Source: Spirochaetia bacterium
Lineage (GTDB): Bacteria; Spirochaetota; Leptospirae; Leptospirales; Leptonemataceae
Direction of reading: 5' to 3'
Length of the DNA stretch: 7,257 bases
Assembly: GCA_016195395.1 (NCBI GenBank)
Contig: JACPZR010000311.1
Location: 1-7,257, forward strand
Within the stretch, counting starts at the first letter, position 1; each line of letters begins with the position of its first letter. Below, piece by piece: positions 5,326-7,257 of this stretch. The notes under the pieces were generated by a model. That model was given only the letters and a program-made list of their open reading frames with translations, ran no database searches and was not told the origin of the DNA. Made by a program: the position numbers and the translations under genes.

Positions 5326-7061
5326 TTTCCACCATCCTGCAGGTGCGCGGTATCGCGCCCCAGTTTCAGCAGATACGCAATCAGCGCATCGCCTTCTGTT
5401 TTTCCTTTTACGTCCGCCGCTTTTCTGTAGTCGTCCTCGGTGTAAGGAACTCCCACCTTGGCAAGGCCGCGCATGTGTGTTTCCACTTCAGCCGGATCCA
5501 GCATGATCTTGAATACCCACGGATACGCGGGCATCACGGAACCGGGTGACGTTTCACGAGGATTCATCAGGTGCGTCTTGTGCCAGTCGGCAGAGGGTTG
5601 CAGCTGCGACTCATGCGCCAAATCCGGTCCGGTGCGCTTGGACCCCCAGAGGAACGGGTGGTCGTAGGCGTACTCGCCGGCCAGGCTGTAAGGCGTATCG
5701 CCGTAGGCATGCGTACGGTCGAAACGGTCCGTTTCCCATTTGAAGGGGCGAATCATCTGCGAGTGGCAGTTCATGCATCCTTCTTTCAGGTAAACATCGC
5801 GTCCGGCCAGTTCCAATGCGGAATACGGCTTCACCGCTGCAATGGGCTTCACTGTGGAGGCAGGCGCCATGAGAAATGGCGGCAGCACTTCAAAGATCCC
5901 GCCCACTAGAACCGGCCACAGAAGCTCGGAGATCGTGATCCAGTTTTGATACTGAAGCTCACCCGTTTCCGGGTTGATCGCGCGCCACATAGCGCCTTCC
6001 GTAATGCCGGATGTCCACATGGACACCACGTAGAGGAGAATCCCGAGAGTCCCCAGCCAGAAGTGTGTATTCGCCAATTTCTCTGAATAGAGTTTGCGGC
6101 CCCACAGGCGCGGAACCATATAGTACATCATCGCCATGCTCATGAAGCCCACCCATCCGAGTGCGCCCGAGTGTACGTGGCCAATGGTCCAGTCCGTGTA
6201 GTGCGAGAGGCTGTTCACAGACTTAACGGCCATCATGGGCCCTTCAAACGTCGACATACCATAGAAAGTAATGGCAACAAGGAACATCTTGAGTGTTGCA
6301 TCCGTCTGAATCTTCTCTTTGGCCTGCGTCAGCGTCAAAAAGCCGTTGAGCATACCGCCCCACGAAGGGAGAATCAGCATGATGCTGAAAGCGGTCCCCA
6401 GCGACTGCGCCCAGTCCGGCAACGGTGAGTAGAGAAGGTGGTGCGGGCCGGCCCAGATGTAGATGAAAATCAATGACCAAAAGTGAACAATCGACAGCCT
6501 GTGAGAGAACACCGGCTGGTTGATGTGCTTTGGAAAATAATAGTACATGATCCCAAGGAACGGCGTTGTCAGGACGAATGCCACGGCATTGTGTCCATAC
6601 CACCACTGTACGTTTGCGTCATACACGCCGGAGTATACCGAGTAAGACTTAAATAGTCCCACCGGAATTGCGGCGTTATTCACGAGGAAGAGAATTGGAA
6701 CAGTGATCACTGTGGCCATAAAAAACCAGATGGCGACATAGAGCTGTTTTTCTTTCCTTGTGATATTGTACAATACCAAGTGCAACATCGCGAGCTTGTC
6801 TGACCACAAGCGGACACGAAGGAGTCTTTGCAGGGAATGATACACGCCCGCAAACACGATCGACAGCGCAAATCCAAAGATTACGGCGTTTGTGTGCAGC
6901 GGCCGGATCCTTCCGAAAGACGTATACGGCAGATCCAGATTGAGGACCGGGAAAACCAGTTGGTGCGCGGCCAGAAGACCGGCGAGCATCCCAGCAACCC
7001 CCCAAACGAGGGAGGATATGAGAAAGCCCTTCACGACCCTGTCATTGTAGGTTTCGTTCAT
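5322..7061 (-). CDS. ccoNO: cbb3-type cytochrome c oxidase, fused subunits I and II (CcoN-CcoO), shortened
   Basis: Catalytic subunit that reduces O2 to water and pumps protons, fused to the mono-heme cytochrome c subunit. CcoN part (1 to about 374): heme b ligand H56 (RPLHTNAV), CuB ligands H157 (QWWYGHNAV) and H207/H208 (YIWAGPHHL) with cross-link Tyr Y201, heme b3/b ligands H295/H297 (HVHSGALGW), and the FEGP motif (E273). CcoO part (about 376-579): a hydrophobic stretch, KPYSALELAGRD, heme site CMNCH (429-433), YDHPFLWGSKRTGPDL, axial Met M510 in SVMPAYPW, and KGKTEGDALIAYL. At 579 aa it is about 100 residues below the sum of separate CcoN and CcoO. About 46 residues equivalent to TM3-TM4 are missing near residues 89-101, and the CcoN C-terminal helix plus the CcoO anchor are represented by one segment (375-400). 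The reading frame is intact. The ATG at 7061 lacks a clear Shine-Dalgarno. Confidence 0.95.
   Translation of the reverse strand: MNETYNDRVVKGFLISSLVWGVAGMLAGLLAAHQLVFPVLNLDLPYTSFGRIRPLHTNAVIFGFALSIVFAGVYHSLQRLLRVRLWSDKLAMLHLVLYNITRKEKQLYVAIWFFMATVITVPILFLVNNAAIPVGLFKSYSVYSGVYDANVQWWYGHNAVAFVLTTPFLGIMYYYFPKHINQPVFSHRLSIVHFWSLIFIYIWAGPHHLLYSPLPDWAQSLGTAFSIMLILPSWGGMLNGFLTLTQAKEKIQTDATLKMFLVAITFYGMSTFEGPMMAVKSVNSLSHYTDWTIGHVHSGALGWVGFMSMAMMYYMVPRLWGRKLYSEKLANTHFWLGTLGILLYVVSMWTSGITEGAMWRAINPETGELQYQNWITISELLWPVLVGGIFEVLPPFLMAPASTVKPIAAVKPYSALELAGRDVYLKEGCMNCHSQMIRPFKWETDRFDRTHAYGDTPYSLAGEYAYDHPFLWGSKRTGPDLAHESQLQPSADWHKTHLMNPRETSPGSVMPAYPWVFKIMLDPAEVETHMRGLAKVGVPYTEDDYRKAADVKGKTEGDALIAYLLKLGRDTAHLQDGGK
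6764..6775. repeat. 12-bp perfect palindrome at the CcoN TM3-TM4 junction
   Basis: TATTGTACAATA reads the same on both strands. It encodes part of the LVLYNI stretch, exactly where about 46 residues are missing compared with typical CcoN. It may be chance. Confidence 0.4.
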
Positions 7062-7066
7062 GGGAC

Positions 7067-7078
7067 GTAATTAATCAC
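7067..7078. repeat. AT-rich near-palindrome just upstream of ccoNO
   Basis: GTAATTAATCAC matches its own reverse complement at 10 of 12 positions. It lies between the predicted transcription start and the ccoNO ATG, where a bound protein or the mRNA could affect initiation. Function unknown. Confidence 0.25.
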
Positions 7079-7088
7079 AAGAACGAGT

Positions 7089-7124
7089 CTCATTATATGA
7101 GCTTTCTTACTAACCCAAAGTGAG
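7089..7124 (-). promoter_or_regulatory. Predicted promoter of the ccoNOQPGH operon
   Basis: On the - strand a consensus TATAAT -10 box (+ strand 7092-7097) is preceded, 15-17 nt away, by TTTGGG/TTGGGT (7113-7119), a weak -35 match. Transcription would start near 7085, giving a leader of about 24 nt. The weak -35 implies an activator. The -10 box sits inside a perfect inverted repeat, CTCAT-TAT-ATGAG (7089-7101). I see no TTGAT-N4-ATCAA FNR box. Confidence 0.5.
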
Positions 7125-7127
7125 AAA
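7103..7127. promoter_or_regulatory. 25-bp dyad, candidate operator between ccoNO and the divergent gene
   Basis: TTTCTTACT (7103-7111) and AGTGAGAAA (7119-7127) are inverted arms matching at 8 of 9 positions across a 7-nt spacer. The dyad covers the -35 region of the predicted ccoNO promoter, centred near -30, and could serve both divergent genes. I do not recognise the regulator; it is not an FNR/CRP consensus. Confidence 0.4.
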
Positions 7128-7195
7128 AGTCATAGGATTTGTTTCTTATATAGTGTTCTGTATGAGCAGTGCAATCCATCACCACCGATCGAGCT

Positions 7196-7257
7196 ATGTG
7201 TTTTCACTGCGGGAGTCCCAATCCCCCGCCTCCGGCTGTCGTGACAGCGGAACTAGT
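7196..7257 (+). CDS. ccoI: N-terminus of a putative copper P-type ATPase CcoI/FixI (partial, cut by window end)
   Basis: The frame starts M-C-F-H-C-G-S-P-N-P and stays open to the window end (20 full codons). CFHCG followed by a Pro-rich turn is the characteristic N-terminal zinc-finger-like/metal-binding start of CcoI/FixI, the copper-exporting P-type ATPase that supplies Cu for CuB in cbb3 oxidases. Its position head-to-head with ccoNO supports this, because ccoI is usually next to ccoNOQPGH. The start is uncertain. ATG 7196 has only GAG 2 nt away. An in-frame GTG at 7169, just after the stop at 7163-7165, would add nine residues and also has a poor Shine-Dalgarno. With only 20 residues no ATPase motif can be checked, so another CXXC-containing protein is possible. 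Confidence 0.55.
   Translation, partial: MCFHCGSPNPPPPAVVTAEL

Noticed and set aside
5322..7061. ccoNO as a frameshifted or broken pseudogene
   Set aside because: The frame is open throughout, all heme and copper ligands are present and downstream genes are tightly coupled; shortening is in frame at both places.
7149..7154. TATAGT as a -10 box for the divergent + strand gene
   Set aside because: No acceptable -35 hexamer at 16-18 nt upstream, so I do not list it as a promoter.
7062..7195. An FNR/ANR box (TTGAT-N4-ATCAA) in the divergent region
   Set aside because: No sequence with both half-sites exists; TGTGATTAA near 7080 resembles only one CRP/FNR-like half-site and lies downstream of the predicted start of transcription.
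7162..7257. Open frame from ATG 7162 reading into the window end
   Set aside because: It overlaps the CFHCG frame in a different phase, and its product (three His, then Ser/Arg-rich) has no recognisable motif. The metal-binding motif favours the frame of 7196.

Overview
The window looks like a piece of a Gram-negative bacterial chromosome of moderate to slightly high GC. It carries a cbb3-type (C-family) heme-copper oxidase operon facing an unrelated threonine synthase operon. The CcoN-CcoO fusion and the pairing of thrC with a membrane-anchored protein and a lone GHKL-ATPase-like protein would fit a lineage such as the Leptospirales spirochaetes. That placement is a weak guess from gene style; no marker gene is present.

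Layout. On the + strand, positions 12-2747 hold three translationally coupled genes: a one-TM protein of unknown function, threonine synthase (thrC), and a soluble protein with N-box and G-box motifs of the GHKL ATPase fold. On the - strand, 7061 down to 2744, lies an oxidase operon in the order ccoNO (fused) - ccoQ - ccoP - ccoG - ccoH. The two operons converge on a single CTAG at 2744-2747 that holds both stop codons. Between 12 and 7061 there is not one intergenic base. The only non-coding stretch is the 134-bp divergent region 7062-7195, with a consensus-like -10 (TATAAT on the - strand) and two inverted repeats. At the right edge a + strand frame begins with a CFHCG motif, typical of the copper P-type ATPase CcoI/FixI.

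How the genes work together. CcoNO is the catalytic subunit (heme b, heme b3/CuB) joined to a mono-heme cytochrome c domain. CcoP brings a second c-type heme. CcoQ is the small stabilising subunit. CcoG, CcoH and the divergent CcoI are the usual copper-handling and assembly factors. Together they would form a high-affinity terminal oxidase for low-oxygen respiration.

The most unusual point is how reduced the oxidase is. The CcoN part keeps every metal ligand I can place, but it is about 46 residues short exactly where TM3-TM4 should be. CcoN's last helix and CcoO's anchor appear collapsed into one hydrophobic stretch. CcoP has one CXXCH instead of the usual two. This may be a compact oxidase variant or an in-frame deletion in this particular sequence.
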